This document shows, in pieces, positions 12,201 through 26,300 of a stretch of DNA of 64,000 nucleotides. How positions within the stretch are numbered: position 1 is the first letter of the stretch; the number at the start of each line of letters is the position of its first letter. The notes under the pieces were generated by a model that was given only the letters and a program-made list of their open reading frames with translations, had not been told where the DNA came from and made no database searches. This stretch comes from Nereocystis luetkeana (taxonomy: Eukaryota > Sar > Phaeophyceae > Laminariales > Laminariaceae): assembly GCA_031213475.1 (NCBI GenBank), contig JARUPZ010000007.1:7311586-7375585 (forward strand). The letters run 5' to 3'. The position numbers were made by a program, and so were the translations under genes.

Positions 12201-15200
12201 ATATGGACAAACAGTCCAACTACGACGCTGGAGAAACGGAAAAGTGCTCGAGAAAGCTCTCGGAAAACTAAAGGGAGCAACCTGAGGAGTACCGGTGTTT
12301 TTGACAGTCCAGTCGAGTAAATCGCCGGTTTTCGGCACAAAAAGCCAGTTCTGAGACCCCTTCAAAAAAATCCCATAATGGTTGGTCTAAGACGAATCTT
12401 GGACGTCCTACAGGTAGTACGAGTATACGATCGTAAAATATGTCATATTTGGCGTGCTGGGACGAATCTCAGACGGAATACAATAGTACTCCAGTTACAC
12501 ACTAAGACACGTGAGATTGGAACGTCTAAGAAAAGAAAACTCACACCGCATCGTGTCTAATCCATACCCATATTGTAGACAAGTCGGAATCAGTCGTTCC
12601 GCCAGACGCGGTTCGCGCTTCTTGACAAGTTCGCCTGGTGGTGGCACAGGCAACAGTTTCCAATGTATGGAAAGAGTTTCCAACGTATGGAAGGCGTATC
12701 TAGTTTTTCCTTCCTTTCTTCTCGCGGGCGATAAATCTACAATCTACCGGTATAATCTGATATAGCAGCAGCAATCCGAGTGAATCAAGTAAGACTGGTA
12801 AACCATCGGAACCGTGAGGAATGAAAAATGCAGAAGAACTCCGTGCCCGCAAAATGTTCAGGTCAGAGCGTTTCGTGGACGGGCTGCAGCACAGAGCCAA
12901 AACGAATAAACACCAAAAATGAAAGTGGAAACGAAAACAGAAACTAAGACGGGAGCAAGGACAGGGCCAAACGCGAAGGCAAGGGCGAGAAAACGAAATC
13001 TAAGCGAGGGTGCGAAACCCCTATTTTTCTCGCAGTACTGTAGCTAACAGGTCGCTCCGTTACGTATACTGTTCCACTGACTGACATGTTCGGCATGGTA
13101 CCTTGCCGACGTCTGGTTTGCCTTGCGTTTTGGGAACGAAACCGATCTTCGCGGACGTGACTATATATTGCAATTCGCCATGCCATTGGTCATTGGTTGT
13201 AGGTCATTGGTCATTCGTGTCTGGTCGTTGGTCATTAGCCGCTTGTCAGGTCGACTGACATCGTAGTTATCATGTCTGACTAGAGGTAGGACCCTGCGGG
13301 TACCCGCCAAAAACGGGTACCCGCCAAATTTTGGAGCCCGGACCCTACCCTACCCGCCGGGTAATGCTATTTTGACGACCGGGTACCCGGGTACCCGTTT
13401 TTTTGCCGGGTACCGGGTACCCGGCCATATTTTTGATTTTTTTTCACATAATTTCAGTGCCACAAAGAATGAAATTGAAGTGGAGGACAGTGTGCAGTAC
13501 TGTGTTCTTTCCGAAACGAGGAGTACGAACAGTTTCTATGATTGATTCGATACACAAGCCGCCTAAAGTTGCCGTGCCGTGTAATACTTCATTGGGCTAG
13601 CGTGATATTTTGGGTTTGAATCCGCGGAAAGTGTGAGAATATGTACGATCGATATGGTTGACGGTCTCCCGCTTAGAAGACTGCTGTGGCCTTTTTTCAT
13701 TTTTCGACCCACTGCTACGTGGCAGGCATCGGAAAGTAGCACTACTATGTCAGCAAGATAATTGAACGTGTAACGCTGACTGGCAATCCGTTGTATCATA
13801 GCATAGTAATGCCGAACTACCTGTACCGTCGATAACATGTCAACGACCGCCTGCGCTCGAAAATCGAAGGAATCGTGGACGGATAGAAAACAAATAGCAT
13901 AAAAAAAACGAGTACATGGTTGCTCGCGAAGAAGCGGCTACCCACACCTACACCCCTGAACTCAGGAGGGGCAAGGGGCAAGCATCACAGAAGCACACTC
14001 CGATACGACTCTCCACTGCTGCTGCTGTCCGAGCCGGGGCCTGCAGAGCCGTCGCTGTGCTGCTGTCTGTATCGCTTTCGAGGGTGCTTTGCACTTTGCA
14101 CAGACAGGCGGCTTGGAACTTTCGGCAGGATTCTCAGAAATAATCGCCCCCCGCCAGCAATTCAGTTTCCTGAGAGACCGCGTAAGCATCGCTCGCCTCT
14201 TGGCTCATTGTGCCTAGCTGGTGCCGTGTGACGATACTGCCGTGTGCCGTGGGCGTTTCCTTGAGCGTTGAATGTAGCTAGTTGATGGTTTGTGTGCCTG
14301 GCTTGTGTGAGTGCGTGTTTTGTGTTTTGAAAGGGTTTCCTACAGAGATTGTACAGGCATAATGAACCGGGAATACCAATTACCCGCGGGTACCCGGGTA
14401 CCCGGTACCCGACGACCCAATTACCCTTCAGGCCCCGATTACCCGCGGGTAAGGAGCTCGGACCCTACCCGCCAAACGGGTAGGACCCTCACGGGTATAC
14501 CCGCCGGGTACCCGGGTAATTGAAATCAGGGTCCTACCTCTATGTCTGACGCATGATCCGACCGCGTGGCGGTTTCATTTCTCCTCCCCGCCCTTCCTCT
14601 GCCCGCACCCCAAACACCTCCTCTTGTGGGGGACTCTCTCATCTCTGCTGTTGGTTTCTCTGCCGCCTCTTGCCCCTGAATGTTGTTGTTTGTTGATGTT
14701 GTTTTTTGTTCGCTGTTGTTTACGTTCGTTGCTTTTTATTTATTTATTTTCGGATGGACGCACTTTTCGTGGATGTGTTGGTTCCTTGGCGGGTGCAGGT
14801 GCGGGGCAACGGCGCGCCGGTGACGGCCGAAGACCTCGCCTTGAGGGAGGACATTTGTTATCAGATCTTCGGCGATGTCGGGTCGCTGGTCAGAGGTGAG
14901 CGTAAGGCCGTTTCCTAGGCGGAAAACTCAGATTTATTGTGTGTGTAGAGATTCGAGCAAACGCCGAGACCAACTGCTGTTTTTGTGGTTTGGCGCCGCG
15001 AAGAGACGCGCTGGGTGCTCTGCCCTGCGCGTAGGACCCAAGCGTGCGAGCCAAGGCTGACTGCCTCTGGTCTGGTGGCAAAGAGACGTGGCGAGTGCGC
15101 TAGAGCCAACCTGTCTTGGTATTTTGTGTTCCATCTTGTGACTGACTGCTGTTGCTGCTGCTGTACAGCAGTGTAGTCTGCGAGTACTCGTACGTATCCA

Positions 15201-18200
15201 CGGAGAGGTGCGCGCCGAGTGCGCTTCTCTTGATTTCTAGGCCTGAGCCCGCGCCAGGCGACAGTAGTTTGACCACGGAGGGACGGGCCGCCCGAGCGTC
15301 GGGCGCGAAGCAACGTCGCTATACCGCTTTGTCACCATCCAACTCATCGATCGTTCTGCTGCTGCTGTTTGCTGTCACGGATAACATCTTGAATTTAGAG
15401 AGCATGCCATTTTTCGATTTGAAAATCTGATGACCCAGGTCGTCAGATTTTGGGCCAAAACCCGACGACTTGGGTCATCGGATTCTCAAATCGAAAAAAT
15501 GCCGGTCGCATTTTGCATATTTGGACTACATAAGCAGGATCATTCGTTTTTGAGATCGAAAAACACAAATCTGAAGCTCGAAATCGAACCGCATAGGAAA
15601 CAGCCTCAGGCCCGAGGCGCATTGAAGCAGATCACTTTATAGTTGACAACCAGGTCCCAAGGCAAATGTATGCACGGACAGTCAGATCGACAAAGCATGC
15701 CGACAAACACATACAACGCACATTCGTGCAGACGCACAGACAGAAAGGACCACAGACAGACATATGGACAGACAAACGGACACGCCGACAGGTATGCCTA
15801 GAATTTGACTGTGATCCCCACTCTCTTCTGCAATATGGTGGACCCAGGGAGATATATGGTGATAGTAGCTGGTGAACCTTAGAGTGTGTAGGCTGATAGT
15901 ATCTAGACGGTCTGATGAGCACCTCATTCCGGAGGTTTTGTTTTCGTTATGTACAGGCAAATTAATAGGAATACCGATATACAGACAGATAAACAGAATG
16001 ACAGAAATACGGACAGAGTGTTGTTGCGGCAAGGCCCCGAGCTGTTTTACGGGGTGCACACCAAGGGTAACCGACGCTGCGCAGGAATCCATTTGGCGGG
16101 GCAGGGATGGTCGCGTGGTACCGACTGCCTTTGCATGCTTGCTATCTAATACGGGATATAGCTCGCTTGCACGTCTGCTCGATTGCTGCCTTCCTTGCTC
16201 GCATAGTTACACTTCGTCGAACCTTTTTTGTTTGTTTTTCCGTATCCGCAGACTCCTGATGTGTTTGTTCGTAGGCTTGTGCAGCTTCTCCACCTCTCCT
16301 CCCGCGCCGCCGCAGCCGCCCCCATCCCCACCTCACCACCCCCCGACCATTCCCCCCCCGTGCTGATTGGTTGGCGCCCCCTCCGTGTTGGTTGGGTGAC
16401 GTCACCCTCCGGATTGGAATTGGACGTCCCCCCAGACTTTTCGTGCGCGTGGGACCACAAGGTGGTCATGCACGGGCGAATGTACGTGACGGATCGAAGG
16501 CTGTGCTTCTACGCGAACTTCTTCGGCCTCGAAGCGAAGATGTCGCTCAGGTGCGGACGGCACTGCGCGCGATGGAAGGTGGTGGCGGTGGGGGGAGGCG
16601 GCGGTGGCAGGTGGTGGCTGTGTACGCACACCTGTGTGTGTAAGACAAAGCGAAACTATTAAAAGCTCCTACCCCTGGTATAAAATTGGAAGCATTTTTT
16701 TGGGACAGGCTACTTTGAATTTTAGTGGAACTGTTTTCGCAGCAGTAAAAGGGTTTGGCTAGGTCGGTGCCAGCGTTGGAGAATATTTTGCGCGTTGTTG
16801 TGTTCGTTCAGCATCGTTTCGGCTCCCCCTCTATCTCGCCCTAAGTTGCTCTCTACGGTCTCTCGCTCTCTCTCGTTTATCTATCTCTCCTTCTTTCCCT
16901 CGCTTCATCTTTCTCACTTTTCCTCCCCCTCTCTCTCTTTTGTGGGTGTCACCGGTTATCATTCATCAGCTATCATGCTATCACGGAGGCGCCAAGGCTG
17001 CCGCGACCCTAAGCCTTGCCCCCCACCCCCCTGCGACTCCTAACGCCGCCGCATGCACGAGACCGCCCTACGCCGACTCCCACAGATTCGCCGCTGGGTG
17101 TGTGATAGTACGGTCTTCTCTAAGTTGAAATGAAAACGGTACGAATACCCGAACGGTACTTACATTTCAATACAGGGTGGTAAGCACTACGCACTATGTA
17201 GCCACGGACTGGGTTGTGGCCATTGGTTGAGGTGAAAACAGCAATCGCGACAGCAATGGCGACAACAGCAACTGCCAAGAACAACGAGCATCAGCAGCAA
17301 CAGCAGCAACAACAACAACAACAACAGCAACAACAACGGCTTGGAACAATGAAACAACGCAACACGTTGTTCGTTGGAGTTTTGTATCAACAGTGCTATT
17401 GTGTTCACAGCAAACAAAGGGTTGACGTTTGCGCCTTGCAACCCCCTCGTCGCGTGTGTGCTCCACTGTTTTCGTCTGGGACGGACGATGGCTACATATG
17501 CCTTGGGTCCTGTCGCCGACTCCCGCTGTATGTATACTTCGTACAATTTTAGACACGAGGACATCGCCCGCTGCAACAAGGGAAACTCGGCAATCTTCAT
17601 CCCTAACGTGATCGTCGTGCAGGACAAGTCAGGCAAGGTGAGTTTTGTTTGTTTTTGCGTGTTTGGTATATATTCGTGGTTGTGTGGTTTGATGTAGCAG
17701 TGAGAGTCGCCGAGCCAAGGTTGTATGCGGGAAAACGTACCTCATTTTGCCGTATTTGCTCTGAAACGAGAAGGCTACGTACGCAGGACGCAGAAGAGTC
17801 GTTGTTGGGACACTTCTCACGTACGTACGGATAAACCCGTTAAGAACTACACACACCTTTTTGGGTACAAAGTACACTACTTGGAAGTAGTGTGGGATAT
17901 TCTTGCAGTGGTGAAACGGTTACCGAACCCCCTTCGGGCTTGATAGGGAGAAAATCACGATAAATAAAGACGATTTTCAGCAACAAACGGCCACTGCGTG
18001 ATTAGGGGATTTCACACTTTGGCGTTCGAGGTGCAATGCAAGAGCTCGTACGCGCACGGACGCAGCATGATCCATCCTATCCGTACTGCTTGGCGCTCAC
18101 GCTGCTCGTAGACGGTTCAATGGTTGACAACACCCAAAGTTATCAACCAATGTGTTTGTCGCTATCAACAGAGACTCGAAGGGATTAATGGGACGTTTTT

Positions 18201-20316
18201 GTGTGTGTTTGTTTTTTCGCCCGGTGGATTCTCGTTGATTGTTTTTTGTCTTCCTTGTATTTGTATTTTTGCCGAATTACATGAGTGGTTCCGCTGGGGC
18301 ATATGGCGATGGTGATTGGGCGGTGCGGTGCGTCATTGTGGTCGTCCTTTTGTCGCTTCGTAGTTGCTCAAACCCAATTCTGCAGTGTGCTGTGATACGT
18401 GCTGCGAGAGATCTTGCTCGTACGGTAGTTACGCGTGAACTTTCATGGACAAGAACAACTAATTATACCAGGTACTTTCGTACACGCGCTGTTGACGAAC
18501 TATAGAAGTACAAAAAACTGATTTTTCCTGAGGCAACCGCTGCATGTTCGCCGCAGGCGAGGACGTAGAATCCCCCCCCCGCCCCCGGTGAGAACCCAAC
18601 GTGCTCCGTCCCGGTATTGTACTCGTAGTGTTGCGAGAGTCTATGGTCATACGACTACGGCCATTCATGACATGAGTACACCGTTCACCCCCCCCCCCCC
18701 CCCCCCCGCCCCCGCCTCCCCTTGCGCCCCCGAGTCGTTCCGCCTGCCTCCTCTGAAGTAAACCCTCCCGTGTTGCCATCTGTATTATGTATGTACTTGT
18801 GATGACTGTATACTAGGATTTCGTGTTCCGCAGCTTCTGGGAGAGGGACGAGTGCCACAGCCTGCTGGAGAGCCTCAGGCTCAAGGCGAAAAATGACGAA
18901 GAGAATGCGCCGGCGGTGGCGGCAGCGGCAGCCTCGACGACGTCATCAGCGGCGGCGGCGGCGGCGGCGACGGCACCAATGGTTCCGGCTTCGCTTAGCT
19001 GGGATGCTGGGCATAACACGGTGCGTGCCGGGTGCCGACAAACTTGACAGCTCATTCAAATGGGGCGGAAGGAGGCGGGGGCACGGGGGGTGGGCGGGAG
19101 GGGGGGAGGTGGCGCGCTCCGTGAGCTTATGCTTGCGTGCGGCGTTTGGCTCTCATGGTGGTGATGGTGCTGTTGATGTTGCTGTTGCTGTTGCTGCTGT
19201 CGTCGTTGTTAATGCTGCTGCACAGATGGCCGGGTGGGGAGGTTACAGAGGTTGGAGGAGGTATTAGACGGGGGGTGTAGGTTTCCGTCCGTGCCAAAGC
19301 ATTGGTTTGGTTTGTTGCCTCTGGCGGCAGAGGAGGACGGACGTACGGACATCCAGATGCCTGCTACGGCCTGCCATTCCGAAGAGTGTCAGCTACTACC
19401 GTTGTTGTAGGGGAAAGGTTGACGCACAGCACGCAGGAGTCCGATACACGAGATGGACCTTTTTCGGGGCCCTCGCTACTTTCCTTTTTCACGAGAGTTG
19501 CAAACTAAGCTCTCGTCGGCGCTGCTTCGTATCCGTAGCCTTGTTTTGTTTTCGTTTGGTTTTACGAGCACTGCCTGGTTATTGGTCTTACCGGTGTCAA
19601 ACTACTAGACATACCTGGTATACCATACACCACTCTGTCCGGAAATGCAAGAACCGGCTGGGTATACATTCACACCGACACCCAAACCGTCCTTGCATTT
19701 CCGTACAGAGCCTTGTCTGGTGCCTGTTTGTTCGTCGATTTTTTTTGGGTTGACAACTGGCTGCCCCCATCACACTCGCGCGCGAACCACCTCCCCGCTG
19801 CTTCAGCGGCCGGGCCGAAGTGACCATCAGGCAGCTGGCCCGATTCGCTCCCCGGACGGCCGCACCAGAGGAGAAGGAGGCGGGGGAGGCGGAGGGGGCG
19901 GCGGCGGCCGGCGTCGCTCTAAGGTGAAGAGAGGCCCCGCTGGCCGCAAGCAGTTGCTGCGCTCTGCGCTAGCGTGTGTGTTTTATGTTTTATCACCCGG
20001 CGGACGGTGAAAATGAAGGTGAAGTGCTCACGAAACTTCCACTTCTATGTCGTGTGCCAGTTTTCACTCGATTCTACACTTTTGTGGTGTAAAACAAACG
20101 AGGGGTCTGGCTAACACACGCTGAGCCAACTGCGCGGACTCCCCTGCCCCCCCCCTCACTCCTACTCCCTGCTTCGTTGCGCCGTTCCGGAGAGGCGCGC
20201 TCGAGAAAGTATCGGACGACTGTGTGGCTCGCGAAGGGTTTCGTTTTGTAACGCCGTGATTTTCGGTTCGTCGCTCCAGCATGCTATCGTGGCCACTCCA
20301 AAACGCTGCCTCTGCC

Positions 20317-20356
<40 letters not shown>

Positions 20357-23300
20357 CCCGCGCTTTGCTTTCGGGCGTTCACTATCGCTTTCAATTTCTA
20401 ATTTCAAATGTTCGTGTTCTCTATAAAAAATCGCGTTTTGTGCTCTGGACAGACGCGCTCCGAGCATAGCCGGCCCCTCTCACCTCCGCCTACAGGAATC
20501 CGCCCCTCGTCGGTCCCGCCTCCCGAACGGCGCGTAGCCGGCGCCGGCGCTGCGCCCGCGTCCTCGCTACCCTGTTCCCCAGATCCGGCCCGTACCGCGA
20601 GGGCCACGTCGCTCCTCGAACCGTACCGCCCTTCCTACTCCCCCTCTTCTTCCTCCTCTTCTTCCCCTACCTCTTCCGCCGCGGCGGCTATCGCTGCCGC
20701 CGCTGCCGGTGGCGGTGGTGGTGGCGGCGGCCGTGGATTCGAGCCCTCCCCCGTCGCCCGTCCTGCCGCGATGTTGGCTGGCGGTGGGGTTATCCGGAGA
20801 CCGTCAACCCTCGGCTTGGCGGTCGTGGGCGGCGAGCACGAAGCACCGCACTCGTATTCTCCTTACGGCGGCGGCGGCGGCGGCGGTGGTGGTGGTGGTG
20901 GTAGTGGTAGTGGAGGTGGCGCCGGTGGCGCCGGTGGCGTCGGTGGCAACGTCAACGGACGCCTCCACGGAGCACAACGGGCTTCACCGGGCGTGACGGC
21001 CGTGATCACGGGGGCCGGGCGGGGGGGGTGGGGCTCCCCCAGCCCTCCCCTTCCCGGGGCTGTGAACGGGAACAGGAGCAGGTACGGGAGCGCCCCCGCC
21101 TCCGTCGACCTCTCCATCGCCTCCGCCATTACCCCCCCCAACGCTAACGGGCCTCTTCCTGCGAACCCAAAAGCGAGGGAGGGAGGCGTGCGGGATCGTC
21201 GGGGCGGCGGCAGCGGCGGTGGTGGCAGCAGCAGAGAGGACAAGGTAGCACCCGCGGGAAAGCCCCCGCTGTCGCCGAACGAGACGGACAGCGATGGGGA
21301 TTATCGGTGTAAGGATCGGCACGAGGACCGGCCCGAGGATCGGCGCGAGCATGGCGAAGGGGCGCAGCAGCAGCAGCAGGTGTCGAACGGGGGCAAAACG
21401 AAGCAGAGGTCGGGGTTGACGCGGCAGGGGTCCAAGCTGTGGCGTATCATGAGGTGGAACAGGGGAGAGGCGGAGACGGAAGCGGAGGAGGATCCGGCGG
21501 CGGATCGGAGGGCGATGAAGGAGGTCATTTCCGCTGGAAGAGGTCACGTGAGATATTTGCTAGGGGGAAAAGGGGTTGGAGACGGGGCGGAGGGGGGGTG
21601 GGGGGGTTCTCGATATTATGCATGGCTGTAGTCGTGTGACCAGGGGAGGGCGGGAGGGGAGGGAACGGGGAGCGGGGAGGGGGAGAGGGAGTCGGGTGGT
21701 CTGTCCTTGTCGGCGTTCGTGCTTTTCGCGCGCGCGGATGGTGACGCTTGGTGTTGGTGTTATTGTGTTGGTGGTGCTGCCTGCGTATTGTTTCTTATCA
21801 ACTCTGTTTTTGTGTTATTGTCTACCCGCTGTGGCTCTGACTACAACTCACCATACGTATAAATCCTCCGCGCGCAGCGTAATATTCTTTGTTCGGATGT
21901 TGCGGAAGCGGATCACCTAACCGCTTTCCGACCGCACCTGTTGTATTGTTCGGGACTCATCTATAAATTGGTTAGTTCACAGTCGGAGAGTTGATGCAGT
22001 TGTATGAAGTAGGTGAACGGTTCGTTTTTTATGCTCTGCGACCACCGCCGTGTGAACGTGTTCTTTTTTTTTCCTGGCGTCGTTGGCGAGGGGAGAGGGG
22101 TTGGCTTTTCCACGCACCCACGGGGGAGGTCCAAATTTCTCCGGGCAATATATGTATGGTCATACGACTACGGCCATGCATGACCATGGGTACACCCCCC
22201 CCCCCCCCCCCCCCTTATATGGTCATACGACTACGCCCATGCATGATGATGAGTACACCCCCCCCTCCCCTCGGGGCACCGCTATTACGAGGGACGATCA
22301 TTAGTTAATAGGACCAAATATTGCTAGCAAAAATAGCGAATTATATAGGTTTTTGCGTGTACCGTAGGTCCTATTAACTATGGTCCCCCGTAATAGTTCA
22401 TTCTTTCTCCCTGTCCCTGCGAGAAAGTTAAAGTTTCAAGTTTCAAGCGTAGCGACAAAACGATCGTGGGACTGACTCGCAGGAGGCGTGGACGCTTCCC
22501 CCCCTCCCTCCTGTCCGCCCCCCTCCGCTCTGTCCTCGAAACAACCTCCACAAACACGGCGCAGACGGAGGTGGAAACGGCGGAATTCGGCGTTTCTGTG
22601 CGGGAGTTCTACGAGAGTTTTTTCGCTGACGATGCACCGTACGGGCTGCCGGACTTTCACATGAGCCGGGGAGACTGGGAGGTGAGGGGTTGGCGTTGTT
22701 CGGTGTGTGGAAGTATATACTCCCAGCAATTTTTGGTGTGTCCGTGCGTGATTTTGCTTTGTTTTGTTTTGTTTTGTTTGCTTGTTTGCGGTAATTGATG
22801 AGTGAGATGCGCCCGAGGAAAGCTTGTTGAAGGTTTTGCTGCTGTTGTTGGGGTTGAAGTTGAAGCTGGTGTTGAAGTTAGCGTTGGTGGTGTTGGTGTT
22901 GGTGTTGGTGCCTTCATTGCATGTTGTTGTCGTTGTTGTATTGTCGGCTCCCCGCTTTTTGTCTCCTCATTCTTGCGCTTATTTTAGTTTCGTTTCGTCT
23001 GATGCTCCTGCTGATGCACGGGGTATCTTGTTTCCTCTTCAATGTTTTCGTGCCGCCCTCTTGCCTCCCCTCCCTTGGCTGCTGCTAGGTGGATGCCGGT
23101 GAGTGGCAGCAGGCGGCGGAGGAGAGAGAGGGGGACGGGGACGGAAAAGCCGGGATTTCCATTGATGGTGGCGGAGTGGGAGGAGGGGTCACGCGCGCCA
23201 TACGCTTCAAGACGCCTTTGCATGTGAGGGTCGAGCTGCTATGGCATAGTTACGGTGCGGCACACGAGCACAGCCCGGACGCACCCTTTTTGCGCTTGCC

Positions 23301-26300
23301 GGCCAGGCTGCGTACGAAAAGACAAGAACAAAACTCGCCCTTTGTTGTTGTTTTTTTCTATCGCGGTGTTTATAAAAACAACAACCCTTTCGTCACTGAA
23401 AAACGGTGTACGAGTCTAGTTTCAACTTGTTTGTTCCCGCATGGTGGGAGGAGCGGTTTTAAGGTGCCAGTTGTCAAAATTGAGCACAAAACATGGACCC
23501 GTTTTCGCTGCTTTATCTGCGCGCGATGCATCAAAAATGGTGAGCTGTTGTTTTATGTGCGATTGCTCCTGTTAAACTTATGCGGGGCTACCACTGAATA
23601 TACGTGGTTCCAACTCGTTGTTCCCAGAGCATGGCCGCAGACTGCAAGGCGCTGCAATACCTGGTAATATTTTCACACCGCGGACAGATCATCTACAGAT
23701 AATCGGTTCTCAGTTAATGAGCTATCTAGATCATTCAAGGCATCTCTATCCCCCACCTCATGTTGCCGGGTGGGACCCGTATAATCCGCACGATCTACTG
23801 CTGTAGCTCATACTCCCTTGGTTGGATCTGTACTAGGCAGCAGATCCTGCATAATCTCTCAGAACGGCAGGCGAGGATACTGGATGATATATCTGTAGAT
23901 GATATATCTGTAGACAGATCAGATAGATCATGATCTGTCCGAGGTGTGGAACACTTCAAGAAAACGTGGGCGCACTTACCAAGACATAACCCTTTGCCCC
24001 ATTCCTTTTACCAGTAATGCAGGGTCTCTTTTACCAGGCCTGTGAATTAGGCAATGCCTTGGCTGGGCTTGACTTGACGGCTACGTGGTATTTGTAGCCA
24101 TAGGTTGGGTGGCGAAGAGATAAGCCGACTACCTATGCATCACCCATCATGCTCGGGCGGGGAATATAAGCTGCGTTCTTGATGTTCATGTCATCGTCCC
24201 CACCAAAAACGGGGGTTGTTGTATTCAGCCATTGTATGGCCGGAGTGGGGTAGTATTTTATCAGCAAAAAGTGCACGTGGAGCCGTAACCCGCGTCTGTC
24301 AGACGTAAGACGCAAAACTCCGCAAGTTACCGGGCGCAACTAACTGGCCACTACTGTAGTCGGCGGCTTATAGTCGGCCAACTGACGGCTCTATCTTTTT
24401 TACCGACGAAAACTTTTCCCTACACTATTTGCGAATATTGTCGTCGCCAAAAACGTCGGTGAGTGCGGTGCAGAAGGGTGTGTTGGGGCATGTGCCGTAC
24501 CTCATCCCTAAAGGGTTGTGCTATCTGTAGTTTCGATGCTCGGCGCGGCGCCACCGACACCTTGATCGTGACGTTGGTCTCCATCGCGAAAAAAACCCGA
24601 TGAGAATCGAGCACGACACGTAACGACTGATGTCTGCGACTGATAGCTCGGGCGTGATTTGTGTTTTGTTTTGGGTTGGTGTTGGTTTCGATGTGAATTG
24701 ATGTTTTTCGCGATCTGCCATCATACATACGAATAAACTGTTTGTGTGTTTTGTTTATTTGTCGGCTTGATTGCCTTGATTTTTGCTCGGAGTTTGTTAT
24801 CGTATATTGTTGGTGTGGAGCTGAGTTGATGTTAGCACTGTTGGTGTTGGTCGTGGTGTTGTTGCTACTGCTTTTGATGTTGTCGTGGTTGATTTGCTTT
24901 ACATTTTTTTCGGGTGTTGTTGCCGTTTGTTGCTGCTGTTGCTGCCACTGTCGCTGTCTGTTTGCCACCGCGGCAGATCACGTTCATGAGCAGTCCGGGG
25001 CAGGTGCGCACCCTGAAGCGGCAAAGGTCTTGCTTCTTCGGCCGCCAAGGTTGCGTCGTGGACACCATTACCACGGTCGAGGACCGCATCCCTCTCAGTG
25101 ACAACTTCCACGTGGAAGACCGGTGAGGGGGACCGACTCGGCTCCTACTGCTGCTGCTGCTGCTACTACTGCTGCTGCTGCTACTGCTGCTGCTGCTGCT
25201 GCTGTTGCTGCTGTCGCTGCTGTTGCTGCTGCTGCTGCCACACACACACCAGCGCTTGGGGGTAGGGACCTAAAGTCGTGGCCGTGCAGAGCTACTTAGC
25301 CTAATTGCCGTTTCTGCCACGACTATTTATTGTTGTGTTCTTCCGTCTCCGTCTCTCTCCTTCGTCTCTCTTCCTTTCTCCCTCTCCCCGTCTCTCTCTC
25401 TCCCTCGCCCGCCCTTGCTCTCTCGCGCTCCTCTCTCATTTCTCTCTCTCTCCCCCCCTCTCTCACTCTCTAGTTCCCTCTCTCTCGCTCTCCTCGCTTC
25501 CCTGCCCCTCCCCTTTATCCCACCCTGTCTTTCTTACCCCCTCTCCATTCCTCGCTCTCTCTATACAAAAGCACTAGTAGTGATTGGTTGGCTCAATATT
25601 ACTCCCTGCGCCGCACGCGTGTAAATATTATTAAACATTTCATTACAAAATACCGTGCGTAACCCACGTGTACGTACATCGAGCGCCATTAACAACGAAC
25701 TCAAATAGTTATGAGAAGACATAAGAGGTACACGAAACAAAAGAGAAACCGGAGCCACCCTCGCTACGATGTCGGAATCGAAAACAAACTACGAGTCGTA
25801 GCGGGTAGAGATTTTTGTCGTATAAACTGATGTTTTTTCGCCCATTTTTTTTACCTAATATGCCCCCCCCTGTGTGGGAAAAAAGTGGGGTGTCTATTTT
25901 TTATTGGTGTACCCTTGAAAGACTACTTGTATAAAATGAAAAATACATGAAATTGAAATAACCCATGCGTAACGCACCATCGAGCGTCAACAATGATGAA
26001 CACCTAATGCGTAAATACTGGCGTTTTTTTGCCTCCGGCATGCGCAGGCAGCATAAGCTATTAATACCATCGTTCCGACGTGTGCAATATAAGCTAACAC
26101 TGATCATTCATAACGGTGACTAGCCAAGAATTTTGGTGGGAACCAATTTGGTTGGATTTTCTTGCCGTCTGTTGGCTATATATAAATGACCGCAGCCCAT
26201 GAAACCCTTCTAATAAGGGCTACAACCCAATCCGATATTAATTATTGTAGGTTAAACGTGGCGTTTTGGCCACTTTTCGCAACAACCTTGAGAAGATCCT

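Larger units (their letters stand above)
6393..14798 (+). other. 8.4-kb first intron of the GRAM-VASt gene, packed with mobile elements
   Basis: Contains a small MITE (7121-7207), SINE copy A (7305-7658), a short inverted-repeat element (8477-8654), a tandem array (10150-10870), inverted SINE copy B (11212-11559), a hairpin element (11640-12387) and a hAT-type element (13281-14542). Donor GTGAGT, acceptor GGTGCAG. No other coding exon is evident, though a short one could be missed. Confidence 0.6.
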
